Under the pieces are notes generated by a model. The model was not told the DNA's origin. It searched no databases and saw only the letters and a list, made by a program, of their open reading frames with translations. A program made the position numbers and the translations under genes. From Bettongia penicillata ogilbyi (taxonomy: Eukaryota; Chordata; Mammalia; Diprotodontia; Potoroidae), in assembly GCA_023548195.1 (NCBI GenBank), contig JAJHZJ010000028.1, forward strand, positions 1,816,001-1,880,000: a DNA stretch of 64,000 bases. Direction: 5' to 3'. This document shows positions 23,156 to 36,000 of this stretch, in pieces (the first letter of the stretch is position 1; every line of letters starts with the position of its first letter).

Positions 23156-23309
23156 TTCAACACTTTGTGAATGATAATTTAGTAATTCTTCCCTTCCAAC
23201 TCTCTATTTTAAAAAAGGGAACATAAATATTTTGTGTCCCTGCTGCACCATGGGACAAAAAGAACAAACAAACTAGAGAAACATGAGGAAAATTACCTGG
23301 GAGACCAGT

Positions 23310-23580
23310 AATTATGTCAGGCAGCAGATAGAATAGTGGATAGAGTGCTTAGACTGGAGTCAGAAACACCTGAGTTCAATTCTTATCTCAGATACTAGCT
23401 GTATGGCCTTGGGCAAGTCATTTAATCTCTGCTTGCCTCAGTTTCCTCTTCTGTAAAATGGAGAGGGAAGGTGGTGATAACACCTATCCTGCAGGGTGTT
23501 GTGCGGATCAAATGAGACAGTAGTTAGCGCGGTGCCTGTAGGTACTTTGTAGGTGTTAGCTATTACTGTTATCATATCAT
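23310..23580 (+). mobile_element. MAR1-type CORE-SINE, sense, near full length
   Basis: 'ggcagcagatagaatagtgg', 'gacctgagttcaattc'-like sequence, 'tggccttgggcaagtc', 'gcctcagtttcctcttctg', 'gatcaaatgagacag' and a tail 'gtaggtgttagctattac' occur in order. Confidence 0.85.
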
Positions 23581-23765
23581 TTAATCTTCAAAATTAGGAG
23601 GTAAGTGCTCTTATTATTGGTCCCATTTTACAGATGAGGAGACTGAGGCTGAGAGAAGTGACTTTTCCAGGGTGATACTACCAACAAGTGTCAGAGGCAG
23701 GATTTAAATTCAGGTTTTCATGGCTCCAGGTGAAACACTCTATCTATGCTACTTTCCAGTTTAAG
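23581..23765 (-). mobile_element. MIR-type SINE, antisense
   Basis: 'ttttacagatgaggagactg', 'gtcagaggcaggatttaa' and 'actctatctatgctactt' in reversed order. Lies tail to tail against the MAR1 copy just before it. Confidence 0.75.
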
Positions 23766-24182
23766 CTAATGGTCATTTTTAAAGATGGTAGTCACCAGTT
23801 TAAAATAAACTATTAGATTAAGTACAGAAATATCAACAAAAGGCATAATCTAGCACTTTTTGGATTACTTGATTCACTTTACTATCTATCTGCGATTTGG
23901 CTAATGCTCTTACTCTACTGTCTGTCGTATAGATGTGTGTCCTTTCATTCAGTGAGCTGCTTGGAAGCAGGGATTGTGGTGAAACTCTTTAAGGACTCCC
24001 CAATGTCTTGCCAATACCAGTATCCGGGTATTCTTTTCATTTGTTAGTGCCTTGTTTTTATTTCTGGGATGTACTCCACAATTTAGGGTATTGCTGATAT
24101 ATTAATTTCTATCTGTAGAAATAAAGTTAAGTGATGAATCAAACCATTGCTGTTATTAATATCATCATTATTTATTGTCTTA
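23766..24182. other. Unassigned sequence
   Basis: No repeat or gene recognised, apart from an L2-like stretch around 23880-23990 ('gcttggaagcagggattgtgg'). Confidence 0.4.
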
Positions 24183-24415
24183 TTGGCAGCAAGGTGACGC
24201 TGAATAGAGTACCAGCCACAGAGGCAGGAAGACTTGAGTTTAAATCTAGCCTCAGACACTTACTGGCTGTGTTACCCTGGGCAAGTTACTTGAGCTCTCT
24301 CAGCCTAGGTTTCCTCATCTGTAAAATGAGGAAAATAATAGAGTCTACCTCAGAGTTGTGCAGAGCAGATAAGATATTTTTTAAAAATCTTAAAGTTCTA
24401 GATAAATGCTAGCTA
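24183..24415 (+). mobile_element. MAR1-type CORE-SINE, sense
   Basis: 'ggcagcaaggtgacgctg' head, 'aggaagacttgagtttaa', 'ttaccctgggcaagttac' and 'cctcatctgtaaaatgagg', with the tail 'gctagctattatgatgatg'. Confidence 0.85.
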
Positions 24416-24728
24416 TTATGATGATGCTGATTTATCAAAATCATTATTATCTAATGAAACTGAAGGGACCATTTCCATTTGTTTTTGCAGTAAGTATGGT
24501 GTACTGTAATTCTTTTTTGCATGCATGTTAACAGTTAATAGTTTTTCTTTAAAGCACAGCTGCCAGTATCCTTAAAGTTCAAAAAGTTTTTTTCCTTTTC
24601 TTATAACTTCTGCAAAATGCCTCCCCTACCCACCCAAACCACCACCACCACACACACATATATACACCCTCTAAGAGAGGGCGTTTTAATCTGAGGTCCC
24701 TGAACTTGTTTTTGTATTTTGATAACTT

Positions 24729-24985
24729 TGTTATTGAGTCATTTTCAGTTGTATCTGAAGGATACAAGACCCCAGCTGAGGTTTTCTTGGCAAAGGTACT
24801 GGAGTGATTTGCCATTCCTTTCTCCAGATCATTGTACAGATGAGGAAACTGAGGCAAACAGGGTTAAATGACTTGCTCAGGGTCACACATCTAAGCAATG
24901 TCTGAGGCCAGATTTGAACTCAGGAAAATGAGTTTTCCTGGCTCCAGGATCAGCACTCTATCCATTGCACCATCTAGCTGTCCAT
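24729..24985 (-). mobile_element. RTESINE1-type SINE, antisense
   Basis: The reversed 3' part 'tcttggcaaaggtactgg' and 'attgccattcc'-like sequence precede the reversed body 'gatgaggaaactgaggcaaa'. The reversed tRNA-like head ends in 'atctagctgtcc' at 24982. The 3' part resembles the end of RTE/BovB LINEs, which implies an RTE partner for its past movement. Confidence 0.8.
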
Positions 24986-24999
24986 AACTATTTCATTTC

Positions 25000-26150
25000 A
25001 TAACTATTTTGATATCATTGTTTTCCTTTTTAACTTTTATGCACTTTAAAACATTACTCTGAAAAGGGGCTCATAGAGTTCACCAGACTGCCAGAGGGAT
25101 CTATGACACTAAAAAAGAAGATTAAGAATCCTTACTTTAAAAAAAAAAAAGTAGCTTCTGTTAAGGTGATTTTCAGAATATTTATGAGTATCCAAGATAT
25201 GGATGGTCATGCTAAGAAAACTGCCACCTCCCAATGCCACCAACTATGTATCATCTTTAGATTAATTGTGAGAACCAGCCTATCCTAGGTTTCCTTCCAG
25301 ACAAAGGCATCTATATCTAAGACTCTTGAAAATCTTGAATATGTGCCAAGGCCATACTACCAATTATAAATGTGGAAAGGACTGTCCGTGAGATAGGCTT
25401 CTAATGCTCTTGCCAATTAATGCTCATAAATCTGAAGAAAAGTCCTTACTTAAAAAGACTGATATCAGAAATGGAATTTATTCTCTGTATGAGCAAGAAC
25501 AATTCATTCCAAATCAATATATACATCAATCAATCATCTCTCTCTCTCTGTCTGTCTGTCTGTCTATCTGTCTGTCTTGTCTATCCAACTGAAGACTCCT
25601 CTTCAAACAAAACACTACTGCTTATATAGAAGTGGAGAAAATTGGAGGAGGAACAGAAACTTAACAAGCTAGAGAAGTACATCCATATATGGAAACTCTC
25701 ACAAACAAGGCTTTGGTAGCATTCACGCTCCCTGTTACCTTTTCAACGAACGAACATTGAGTTCACTGTAATTCAAATCTTTCAATAAACACTATTGAAA
25801 TATGTTCATTCAGTTGTGCTTTCACTTTTAGTGGTTTGTAGGTAATGCTTACCACACAGCTATTCACTTTAACTTTATTTTACTTTAAGCATTTACAGTT
25901 AAATATTGGGCAGTGATCTGGAGAACTGTATTACCTTTCCAACTCTTAGAATTATCCCTACATACCAAGAACAACCAGGCATATTCAATTGCCTAATACT
26001 TTTGTAAATATGCAAATATTTTTGCAATGATGATGAAAAACTTATAAATCCCACTGCTATTCTAATATGAAAACTATTTGTAATTTTGAAGGGATTCTTT
26101 GAAAACTGAAATTAAATTCTAATCTCCCTTACAATATTATTTCCTGAGAA
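25000..26150. other. Mostly unassigned sequence with a microsatellite
   Basis: Contains poly-A at 25138-25150 and a (TC)n/(TGTC)n tract at about 25537-25580. No gene recognised. Confidence 0.5.
25537..25580. repeat. (TC)n-(TGTC)n microsatellite
   Basis: Pure TC repeats change into tetranucleotide CTGT repeats. The Leu/Ser/Val/Cys-rich frames across it are artefacts. Confidence 0.95.
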
Positions 26151-26154
26151 ATAG

Positions 26155-26285
26155 AAGGCAAGTTCTATTTATGTCCCAGTTTGCCAGTCAAGAAACTGAG
26201 GCACAGAGGTAATAAATGATTTTTCCCAAGTGACACAATGTAACAATATTTAAAGCCAATTCATGAGATCAGACTTTTGATATGG
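26155..26285 (-). mobile_element. MIR-type SINE, antisense, decayed
   Basis: 'caagaaactgaggcacagag' then 'aagtgacacaatgtaac'. Confidence 0.6.
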
Positions 26286-26469
26286 TTACTAATTTTAAGA
26301 ATGACCAAAAAATGTAGGCTTTATCTCTAGATTGTAATGCTTCTGTTTATTTCTCACTGTGGATGACTAAAGTATGTGAGCAAGCCTCCCCTTATACATA
26401 GTAGTTAACCCTCAAGGGAAGAAAAGTGGCCAAAGCATTCATCTGGGAATTGGGAAAAGGATTAGTTTC

Positions 26470-26575
26470 AATTCAATAAATATTTATTTAGGACCTACTA
26501 TGCCTGGCACTAAAGACACAGAAACCAAAAATGAAAGAGTTCCTGGCCTCAATGAGCTTATATTCTGTTAGAATC
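26470..26575 (+). repeat. 5' fragment of the old 1.1-1.6 kb repeat family
   Basis: 'aataaatatttatttagg', 'ctatgcctggcactaaag' and 'ctcaatgagcttatattctg'. Confidence 0.6.
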
Positions 26576-26579
26576 ACTC

Positions 26580-27325
26580 CAGAGAAATGAGAGAGATTTT
26601 AACAGAATGACTAAGAATCAAAACCATGAACAAGAAATGGTTTTGCTAAAGATCAGGGGAAAATTGACAATTTGATGAGTTTCATTTTGAAACTCATTTA
26701 ACCCCTAAACTCAAATCGAAACTCAAGAGGGTGTGAACTCACAGGAATCAAAACAAAAACAGGTTTGCTCAAGTGCCCTACAAAGCAAAAAGTGGATTTT
26801 CACATAGCTTTTCTTATCACCACCAAACTCGTGACTTCTTTTTTGAATTCTGAAGAAAGGAAAAACAATGGTTTAGGGCATGTGTGTTTATCTTCCACAT
26901 TGTTGGTATGTTTTTGTGAGAGTGTTCTAAAATACCATTTGTGGTGATCACAGATTGCCCTTTCACATTGTGGTAAAAGGAAACTGACAGAAGGTTCGTG
27001 CTTTTGTTTTGGCTGGGAAACTTAGATACAGCAAAGACAATGCCTTTGTGGATCTTAGGGTTTTCAGTTATTTTATTTATGGCTCCATATGCTTGCTCTT
27101 TTCTGTGAGCCCCTCTTTTGTATTAGCTTCCTCTCTGTAAGAACCTCACAACTAAGACTGGAAAGCACTGGCACACTGCCTGTATTAGGAAACATCAGGC
27201 CATTCCTATTACCTACCCTTACCCTTGTTTCTCTGTTGGTGCAGAATCAAAACAGCATATTCCAAATTGAGAAGACAAAAACAACTCCCCCCCCCCCAAA
27301 AAAAAGATTTAGATATGACACAGGA
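26580..27325. other. Unassigned sequence
   Basis: Includes a C11-A8 homopolymer pair at 27287-27305. A 120-codon frame (27089-27451, plus) runs through the homopolymers and into a reversed MIR, so it is not credible as a gene. Confidence 0.5.
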
Positions 27326-27329
27326 TCAG

Positions 27330-27515
27330 AGTTTCATCAACTTATATCTGGAAGGAACTTTAAAGGTCATCTAGTTCAACCTCTTTATTTAACAGATGAA
27401 GAAATAGATGCCCAGAAAATTGAAATTAAGCACGTTAGTAAAGTCATATAAGTATTAAGTGGCAGAGGCAGATTCCAGATCTGGGTCTTTTGATTCCCAA
27501 TACGACACTCTTTTC
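27330..27515 (-). mobile_element. MIR-type SINE, antisense
   Basis: 'ggaaggaactttaaaggtc', 'acagatgaagaaatagatg' and 'aagtggcagaggcagattcc' in reversed order. Confidence 0.65.
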
Positions 27516-27519
27516 ACTG

Positions 27520-27665
27520 TTATCGAGCTGAGTCCTGAACAAAACCCAAGGAAGTTGAACGATTTGAGGTCACACGGACGTAATGTTAGGTGGTAGGGCT
27601 AGGATTAGAATCCCTGTTTTCTGACTTCCGATTGAAAGTGCCATTCCTCCGTACCACAGTTGCCT
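27520..27665 (-). mobile_element. Second MIR-type SINE, antisense
   Basis: 'gatttgaggtcacacgg' then 'ggtagggctaggattagaa' and 'cattcctccgtaccac' repeat the reversed order right after the previous copy. Confidence 0.6.
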
Positions 27666-28219
27666 ATGATATTGCCATGATTGGTACTCTCTGTTTTACA
27701 GACTGTCAAATAGGGATCCACCAAAACAAGCATCAGCATCCCTAGTGCTGCCTCCAGGTTTTAGTGTAGTGGGAAGTATGCTGAACTTGTTTTTGTAATG
27801 GATAAATTTGGGGTCAGCAAATCATAGGAATCCCAGAAAACTTCTAATTCAGGGCCAAGTAAAAATTTCTATTCCCCCAAAACAATTAAGCAAAAAGCAT
27901 AAAAGTGATTGTGACTAATGCAACATGCAACCTCATACTTTAGTAGTTTGCCATTTGTTAAAAGAAAGGAAGGAATGTGTACTTTGCCTTTAATCATGGT
28001 GTTTTCAAAAAAAAAAACTAATCAGCAAATATTTATTAAATACTATGTGCCTGGTGTTGCATGGCAATTAAAAAAGTAACACTGCTGATATTGAGGTAAT
28101 ATATTGTCATTCTAGTTTATAGTATTTTATCTCAATTTCATAAATAACTGGTAAATATTTATTGACTGACAATTTCATTGCCATTTAAAGTAATCTTCAT
28201 TTATAGAGTTGTAAATATC
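27666..28219. other. Unassigned sequence
   Basis: Nothing recognised with confidence; a weak 'caaatatttattaaatac' start near 28027 could be another fragment of the old repeat family. Confidence 0.4.
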
Positions 28220-31200
28220 TGATGTAGTAGTCTTTTAGTTCTGCTTTCCTCATTCTGCATCACTTAATACAAGTCTTCATGCCTGCATGAACAAACCATG
28301 CTTCACATCCCATCCAGCTGTCCGCTGTGGCCCTCTTGCCATTAGCTTCTCTAGAACAAACTGGCAGAAAAATGCCTCTAATCCCTGGGGGAGTTAATGC
28401 ACTCAGCTTTAGAATTCCTGTCCTGAGCAAAAGTGTCTTGATTGATGAGTATAACCTAAACTATATGTAACTAGTTTTGGATCACCAGATACACATCCCA
28501 TTCCACCCTGAACATACTGCCATCCATCTACCACCATGTACACACTACTCATCTCATGCTCTGCCTCCATGAAATATCTCCTTGCTGTATAAGTTCAACA
28601 AAAGGATCACTGGGTCAAGGATATGAAAATTTTTATAACTTTCCTTCCATAACTTTACATTGTTTTAGATCAGTTGGACCAAATCACAAATTCACTTGTT
28701 TTCTAATAGACCTATCAACTTTGATTTATTTTCTCTTTTATAACCTTTGCCAATTTCATGGCTGAGATAATAACTCAAAATGTTTTAGTTTGTATTTCTT
28801 TGTCCATTGCCAAATTTGAGCATTTTTCAGATGGTTATTGGTAGTTTTATTTCTCCTTTTGAAAACTATTTGTTCATAGTAATTTCTTTCTGAATTTAAT
28901 ACCCTAACTACTTATCCCTGGAGAAATGACACAACCATACAGATTTATGTCAATTCCTTATAAATTTCAAGTATTAGGATTTTACCAGGGATTTTTAGTA
29001 CAAATATTTTCCTTGGTCCATATCTTTTCTTCTTCTAGCTTCATTGGTTTTATTCAAATAAAAAGTCTTTTCCTTCCATATATACTCATCACCTTTGATA
29101 GTCTGATCCATATTATAACTAATAACAAATCCATCATAACAGTTGTGAAAGGTATAACTTTATGTTCTCTTCTATTTTTTTCTTAACATGAGATGCTTTA
29201 TTTTTAGGTCATTTAGCCAATTAGAACTTTGTGTGCTATAAGTGCAAGATATAAACCAATTTTCCATAAAACTACTATTTCCCCCACCATTTCTTGTTGA
29301 ATTAAAAATTCTTTACCTAGTTTTTGTATTCTTAGGTTTGATAAAGACTACTTTATTTTATACATTTTCTTCTAAGACTTGCTCTACTAATCAACTTTTT
29401 TGTTTATTTTAAAACCAGCAGCAGATATTTTTGATAATGACTTTATCGAAGTCATTTTATAGTGATTTTATAATACAGTCTGAAATCTAGTGATGTAAGC
29501 CCATTTCTTTCTTGTTTTTTTGAAATTTCCCTTTTTAGTTGACCTTTTGTCCCTCCACATATTCTGTTATTGTTTTGTCTAATTCTCTAAATTATTCTAA
29601 TGATAAATTTATTGGTATCGATTTAACTATGTAGGTTAATTTGGGAACTACAATTATATTGGTATAGCTCAGTCACAAAAACTACATTACTACAATTATT
29701 TAGGTTTTTATTTCTGAGACCATTGTTTTGTAATATTAACATAAGTCCTCTGTGTTTTGGCTAGCCCCCTAGAATTAATACATTTTGTTGTTATTTTAAA
29801 TCTCATTTTTGTCTCTTTCTGGTTTTGTTAGAAATTTATAAAAATGTTGATGATTTCTGTGCACTTATTCTGAAATGTGTTCCTTTGCTGAAGCTAGTGT
29901 CTTAACTTTTGTTGATACTCTGGGGTTTTCTAAGAAAGCAATCATCTCAATTAGAAATGATTTTGCCTCTCCTGCCAATACACATGTCCTTAATTTGTTT
30001 TATTATTGCTATAAAAATGGTTGGTAGTAGACATCTTTGCTTTGCTCCAGATCTTAATGAGAAAGCTTCCAATGTTTCTCCACTACAAATAATGTTAGTT
30101 CTTGGTTTTAGAAAATGCTTTTGATTATATTAAGGACAGATCCTTTCATTCCTACACTTTTTAACATGCATCATTATAATATTTTATTGAAAAATTCATG
30201 GGTCTATTGATATAATCATGTAGATTTATGTATTTAGAATGCTTAGTAAATAAATTTAATTTGAATTTTAAAATATAATTTAAATGATTTAATATGGAAA
30301 TGAGTTACAAAATAAATAAATTTTCTTAACACTGAACCATTATAAATTCCACTTGGTTATTACAAATGATTTAGGGATATATTGCTACAATTTCTTTCCC
30401 ATTGTTTTATTTAATATCCATTGATTACATTGGTCTATAATTTTCATTCTGATTTATGCTTCCATAGGTTGGAAATCAGGAGATGTTTGTCTCAGACAAA
30501 GATTATGGTAAAGTGCCTTTTCCTTCTATTCTAAAAATAATATTCATGTAGCAGATGGATTATTTATTCTTTAAATGTTTGATAGAATTCACTTGTAAAT
30601 CTATCTTGCTCTGGAGATTTTTTCCTGTGGCAGTTTATTTATAGATTGTTCAGCTTTTGAGTTTAGGTTATTTAGGTTATCTATTGCCTGTCTTATTAAT
30701 TTTGATATTTTATATTTTTACAGAATAATTTCATTCAAATTTTTAGTGATTTTGCCATATGAATCCATTTGAAAGTTTCTGATGATTTCATTCCCATTCC
30801 ATGTATTGTAAATTACCCTTATTTTCTTATTTTTATAATTTGATTTTGTGTAGGGGTGTCATAAAATTAATGGCTTATCAATTTTCAATCTTTTCAGAAA
30901 AAGCTTTTGATTTGTTTAATTTTTAAATGTTGAATTTGTTTATCATATCTTAAATTTTTTGAAGTATTTTTCATTCTTGCATTAGGATTGAATATTTATT
31001 CACTTTCTAGTTTTTAAGAAATTTAATACTCATTTGAGTAGTCTTCTCTTTTTCTCTTTTTGTTAGTATAAATGATGGCTCAGAAAAGTTGTCTAAGGAT
31101 TGCTTTAGCAGCATGCCATAAATGTTAGTATTTTGTCATATTATCAATAACTCTAATATAACTTTTCATTATTGCTATGAATTGTAGAAATTTCTAGTCA

Positions 31201-33720
31201 TTTTAAACGTCATTTTAGACTCCATTCACCTTTTGTTCAAATTCCTTTTATTATTTACACTTTTATTGTGTCATGATTTATAAAAGATGTTACAGATTTA
31301 TCTTTTTGTTGATGCATTTCTTATGCCCTAATGTATTTTGTGTAAGTTCCATGGGAGAAAGGAATTCTCATTCAAGAAGTCTTCATAGGTCAATCAGATG
31401 CAATTTTTCCAATGCTCTCTTCAAATTCTTATTTCTTTTTCTATTCAATTTTTCCAGCTCTGTCAGAAAAATACATCAAATTCACCTGCAATTAGGAACT
31501 TATTATTTAGGTCTTTTTCAGTTTGCCTTTTTTTAAAAAATAATTTTGTGCCATTAAGTATCTATATGTTAAATATTAATATTGCTTTGTTACCTCCGTT
31601 TGCTTTTGAAAATAATGTGGTTTTCCTGCCTGCACATTTTAATACTGTCTATATTCACTACCACTTTATTCAAGTTCATTTTTACAATATCTGAGGTTTT
31701 TTCGTTTTACTGAAGCATAATAAATATTATTCTAGTCATTTACCTTGAATATGTCTGAGTCTGTGTTTTAGGTACATTCTTCAAAAGCAACTGACTGACT
31801 GTCAATCTTTGATTTCTTATCTACTCTGAGACTTGCTTCCTTTATCATTGATAAATTTAAACTATTAGTATTCAATATTTCAATTAATTCTTCAGTTTAA
31901 TTTTTTTCCCTATGCCGTGTTCTGTTCTATTACTTAAGATGATCAGAACAGGTTGCCACTTCTTCTCCCTTGCTTCTAATAATTGCTTTTAATTTTTGAA
32001 CTCAGAAATGTTTCATCCTCACCTCTAAACTAAAGCAAAGATGTATCTTTACACATCTTGATATCCTAATTTTACTGAAATCATCCTATTGCTTTTTTCA
32101 GACTTTCCCACTTTGCACAGAAAAGAATGTGGTTTAGGAACCACTCAATTTACCCTAACTCTTCACCTCTTGTTTAATTGACCTTTACTTACAGCGCTTA
32201 ATTTCAAGGAAAAAAAAAAAACATTCACTTCTCTTCCACCTTTTACTCCTTGATGACTGAATTGCTTCCTTTCCCAAGGGACTTTGCCCTCAAATTCCTA
32301 GACTTTGTATTTTCATTGGTCCTCATGCAAAAGTATTACTTCAAAGCTGTATTCCTATTACCTCCTTAGAGTTCACAGTGATTCACTATTCATTGTTTGC
32401 TTTCAGAATTATTTACTTTCCTAAGTTTCTGATATCTGATCGATTTGCATGCAGAGGCTTTGCCCAATTTTAAACGTTTTAGTAGAAAACTAACGAGCAT
32501 TTTAAAGCACCTATTATGTATGAAACATAGGAAAAAACTAAATGTTAGGATTTAATTGGAAACCTAACTTTTCTCAAGATGGAGAATGCTCAGATTTACA
32601 GAACAGGATATTCTGAGGTAACAAGCTAATTTCCCTTGGTTTCTAAGTGTGCCAAATTCCAGGATCTCTCCTTATGTCTTTTCATCTATGAGTAATCTTG
32701 CAGGACTCTATATCATGCATTTTCATATATTAATTAATTTTTCTTAACCACTTGAAATAGTGACAATATAAAAAGTCATTGAAATGTCTACATTTTTGCA
32801 TTTGTTGGTGCATTCTTTGTGTCCTAGCATGGGATTGAAGGCATGATTAAAAAGTAGTTGTTCTAAAAAAGATCCTAAAATATTGTGAGTCATTATGATC
32901 TTTAGACCCTGAAGCTTTAAACATTGAATTTAGACTTTGGCAACTTTATTTCTGGTAAAATTGAACTTCGGGTCTATATCTGTTTGTGTCCTTTGGAGTT
33001 ACATCAATTTCTACTGTTTTCATTATTTCAGGACAAATTTCTTGTATGATATTCTGGGAAGAGATATTAAGAATCCCTATATCTCCTTGTTTGTTTTTCT
33101 GAGAGATTAGGATCAGAATCTGATCTCTCAGAGAGATGAGATCTGAGATCTTATTGCCTCATTTGTGGTGATTAGTTTTCCCCGTGTTGTATCAAATTGT
33201 TCTTACTGTTATTTCAAAATTGTGTTTTTGTATTTTATCTGAGCCATTCTTTTTCTCAAAAATTATTCATCCTTATCCTTTCTATAACATTGCTTTTCAT
33301 AACTTTCTTCTTACATGCTCCTGCAATAACAAATTTAAATTTTTATAGATGTCAAATCTTTTTCATAACTATAAGATTCCTCCGAGTGTTTGCTTATTGG
33401 TTTATAATGTGCCCATTCTCTCTTCTGAAAGTCTGGTTTTTGTTCTTGCAGTCTTGTTCTTTCTTTCTGTGTATTTCATACATATATATATTATACATAT
33501 AATGTATGTGTATATATACATATATAATATATTTCCTTTACCTCATAGGACTTAATCATTTTATTGTAGCCTCATTTTTACTCCTCATTTCTTAAAGTTT
33601 CTATTAGAGTTCTTTCAAGATTTCATTTTACCCTTTATTTCTTTCATTCACATTTTAATTTTTCCTTTTTTGTATGATTTGATGCATTTGTCACTGTTTT
33701 GAGATGATGCAGGGAAGCTA
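28220..33720 (-). mobile_element. Old L1 LINE, nearly full span, antisense
   Basis: Read on the plus strand, the reversed 3' UTR comes first (28220-28900: 'gttctgctttcctcattctg', 'ctgggtcaaggatatgaa'). The reversed ORF2 body follows (about 28900-31900, for example 'tgtttgatagaattcacttg' near 30578), then the spacer, then reversed ORF1 (about 33000-33720, 'aaatttcttgtatgatattc' near 33035). All frames are closed by stops. It is much more diverged than the L1 at 17165-21107, and I cannot place domain edges finely. Confidence 0.7.
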
Positions 33721-33734
33721 AACTTATTCATGAC

Positions 33735-33832
33735 TACTTAGCTATTGTTTTCCTCTTTTTTACATGAGAAAAATGAGGCTCAAATGATTTGCCCAAAGTC
33801 ACAGAGCTAATAAGCAGCAGAACTGGACTTAT
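33735..33832 (-). mobile_element. MIR-type SINE, antisense
   Basis: 'agaaaaatgaggctcaaat' then 'caaagtcacagagctaataag'-like sequence in reversed order. Confidence 0.65.
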
Positions 33833-33889
33833 CAGTCTGTTACTATTATGTGCCTACTGTTTTGTCAGGCACTGGAATGCACTAGTGAT

Positions 33890-34065
33890 ACACAAATATA
33901 CATACATACAAGTATATAAGTACTCTTTATATCTCTAAGTATAATATATAAGCATATAGATTATATGAAAACATAATATATGTTACTATATATGTATATA
34001 CAAATACATGTATGTATTGTAATATATGTAAATATATATATACACATACAAGTATATCCAGAGTA
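33890..34065. repeat. TA/CA-rich low-complexity tract
   Basis: Irregular ATATA/CATACA runs inside repeat copy B. Confidence 0.85.
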
Positions 34066-34451
34066 AATATAAAATGAATAAATATAAAGTAGCTAAACAT
34101 AAGGCAGTTTGATATGAGGACTTTTGAAGTTGCAGGAATGGTAATTAGAAAAGATATCATGTAGAAGTTTTGAAGATGGTGCTCAAGTTACATCTTGAAG
34201 AAAGGGAAACATCTCTAAGGCAGAAGTGAGGGGGAAAATGTATTCCAGGTATGGAGAATGGCCAATGCAAAGGCATAGAGACAGGAAATGGAGTGTCATG
34301 TGTTAAGAACTGAGAGAAGACCAGTTTTATCCTAAAGGAAATAGGGAGCCTCTGGAATTTATTGAGTGAGGGGAGCAGTGTAGTTAGAGCTCAACTTAAG
34401 GAAAATCACTTTGGCAAAAATCTTTAAAATAGGTTAGAGAGCTGAGAGAAC

Positions 34452-34652
34452 AGCTGAGTAGCACAATGGATGAGAGCACTGGTCTTGGAGTCAAGAGGAC
34501 CGGAGTTCAGATTTGGCCTCAGACACTAATTGTGTGCCCCTAGGCAAGTCACTTAATCCTGATTGCTGAAGAAGAAAAGAATAAGAAGAAGGAGAAGAAG
34601 AGGAGGAGAGGAAGAAGAAAAAAAAGGAGAAGGAGGAGAAGAAGACAGATGT
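34452..34652 (+). mobile_element. MAR1/WSINE-type SINE with expanded purine tail
   Basis: The head 'agctgagtagcacaatgg' is followed by 'ggagttcagatttggcc' and 'ggcaagtcacttaatcc', then an 85-bp A/G-only (GAA/GGA-rich) tail. No clear target-site duplication is visible. Confidence 0.75.
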
Positions 34653-35779
34653 TACAACAATTGAGGCGAGAGGATTTGAATTAAGGTGGTAGCTGTGTGA
34701 ACAGAAAGAAGGGATGCAAGAGAATTTTTGGAAGTAGAAATGGCAACTCATTGACTATGTAAGATAAAGGAGATGACTAGGGGATACTATGGAATTTATG
34801 AACCTACAAGCCTGGGAATATGGTGGTGCCCTTGACTGAAATAGGAAATTTTGGAACAGGGGTGTGTTGGCAGAGCAGGGGAGAAGTAATGAGTTCAGTT
34901 TTAGACTTGCTGAATTCGAGACATTGCCTAGATATCCAGTTTGAAATGCCTAATAGACAATTGATGATGGACAACTGAAATTCTGGGGAGAGACAGAGGC
35001 TGGTTCTGTGAGTCATTGACAGATATTATAAAAGAATCCAAGTTATCTGACAAAGTCATCAAGAGAGAATGTAAAAAGAGGGAAGTAGGGAGCCTGAGAA
35101 AGAGCCTTGAAAACACCCACAATTAGGGGGATGATATATGATGACCCATGAAGAAATTGAGGAGCAGTTAGTCATGCAGAATGAGAACCAGGAAAAAGTA
35201 GTGTCATGAAAATCTAGAAAGAGAATATTCAAGAGGAGGAGGCAGTCAGTAGTGTTAAATGATTCATATGTTGAGGAAGAGAAATGAGAAAAGATAATCA
35301 ATTTTGGTTATTAAGAGATTATTGGTAACTTTAGAGGGAGATGAGGTTGGAAACCAGAATACAAAGGGTTGAGGAGTGAGAGTAGAGGATGTGGAGGCAG
35401 TGAATCCTGATGGATTTTTCTTGGAATTTAGCTAAGGAGGTGAGTAGAGGTATAGAAGACTATCTTGAGGGGACAATGAGTCTAGTGAAAGAAAGGATTT
35501 TAAGAATGAGGGATACTTGGACATATATGATAGAAATGGATAAGTAACCAATAAATAGGGAGAGATTAAAGATTAGAGAAAGATAGACAATGCTTGATGT
35601 TACAGTTTGCTTTTGTAGACAAGGGGGACAAGCAGCCCATGAAGAAGATTTAGCCTTGGCAAAAAAGATGAACCTTTTATTATCAGAAATTCAGAGAAAG
35701 GGAGACAGTTGAGGTAAATTTCAAAGGGTTTTTGAGATAAAGAAAAAGGGAGAAGAAGTTCAGGTCAAGTGGTCTTAAA

Positions 35780-36000
35780 ATTATTTTTCCGATTAACAAA
35801 CATTTGTTTTCTCTCCTTTCTACCTCTGTCACTTCCACACATCCCAACTGAAAAAGAAAAAACCTTTATAACAAATACACATAGTAAATAAAAAAACAAA
35901 TTCCAGAATTGACCATAGCCAAAAATTTATGTCTTATTTTGCATCTTGAATGAATCATCTCTTATTTAAGAGGCAGGTAGTCTCAATTTTCTCAGTCCAG
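35780..36000 (-). mobile_element. L1-type LINE 3' end, antisense
   Basis: 'cgattaacaaacatttg', 'ataacaaatacacatag' and 'tgaccatagccaaaaattta' give the same reversed 3' end pattern as 9725-10130. Confidence 0.6.

Larger units (their letters stand above)
33835..35470 (+). repeat. Old interspersed repeat of about 1.1-1.6 kb, copy B
   Basis: Ordered motifs shared with 5165-6305 and 41555-42630: 'gtgcctactgttttgtcagg', 'ggaatggccaatgcaaagg'-type sequence, 'gaaatagggagcctctgg', 'gggaatatggtggtgccc' and 'gatgatatatgatgacc'-type sequence. Longest of the three copies because of a TA-rich tract (33890-34065) and a SINE insertion (about 34452-34652). Minus-strand frames of 64-86 codons across it are artefacts. 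Confidence 0.65.

Noticed and set aside
25537..25580. Possible CRISPR-like or structured repeat
   Set aside because: It is a simple (TC)n/(TGTC)n microsatellite with no spacers.
27089..27451. 120-codon plus-strand frame
   Set aside because: It runs through a C11-A8 homopolymer pair and into a reversed MIR; the composition changes abruptly at that point.
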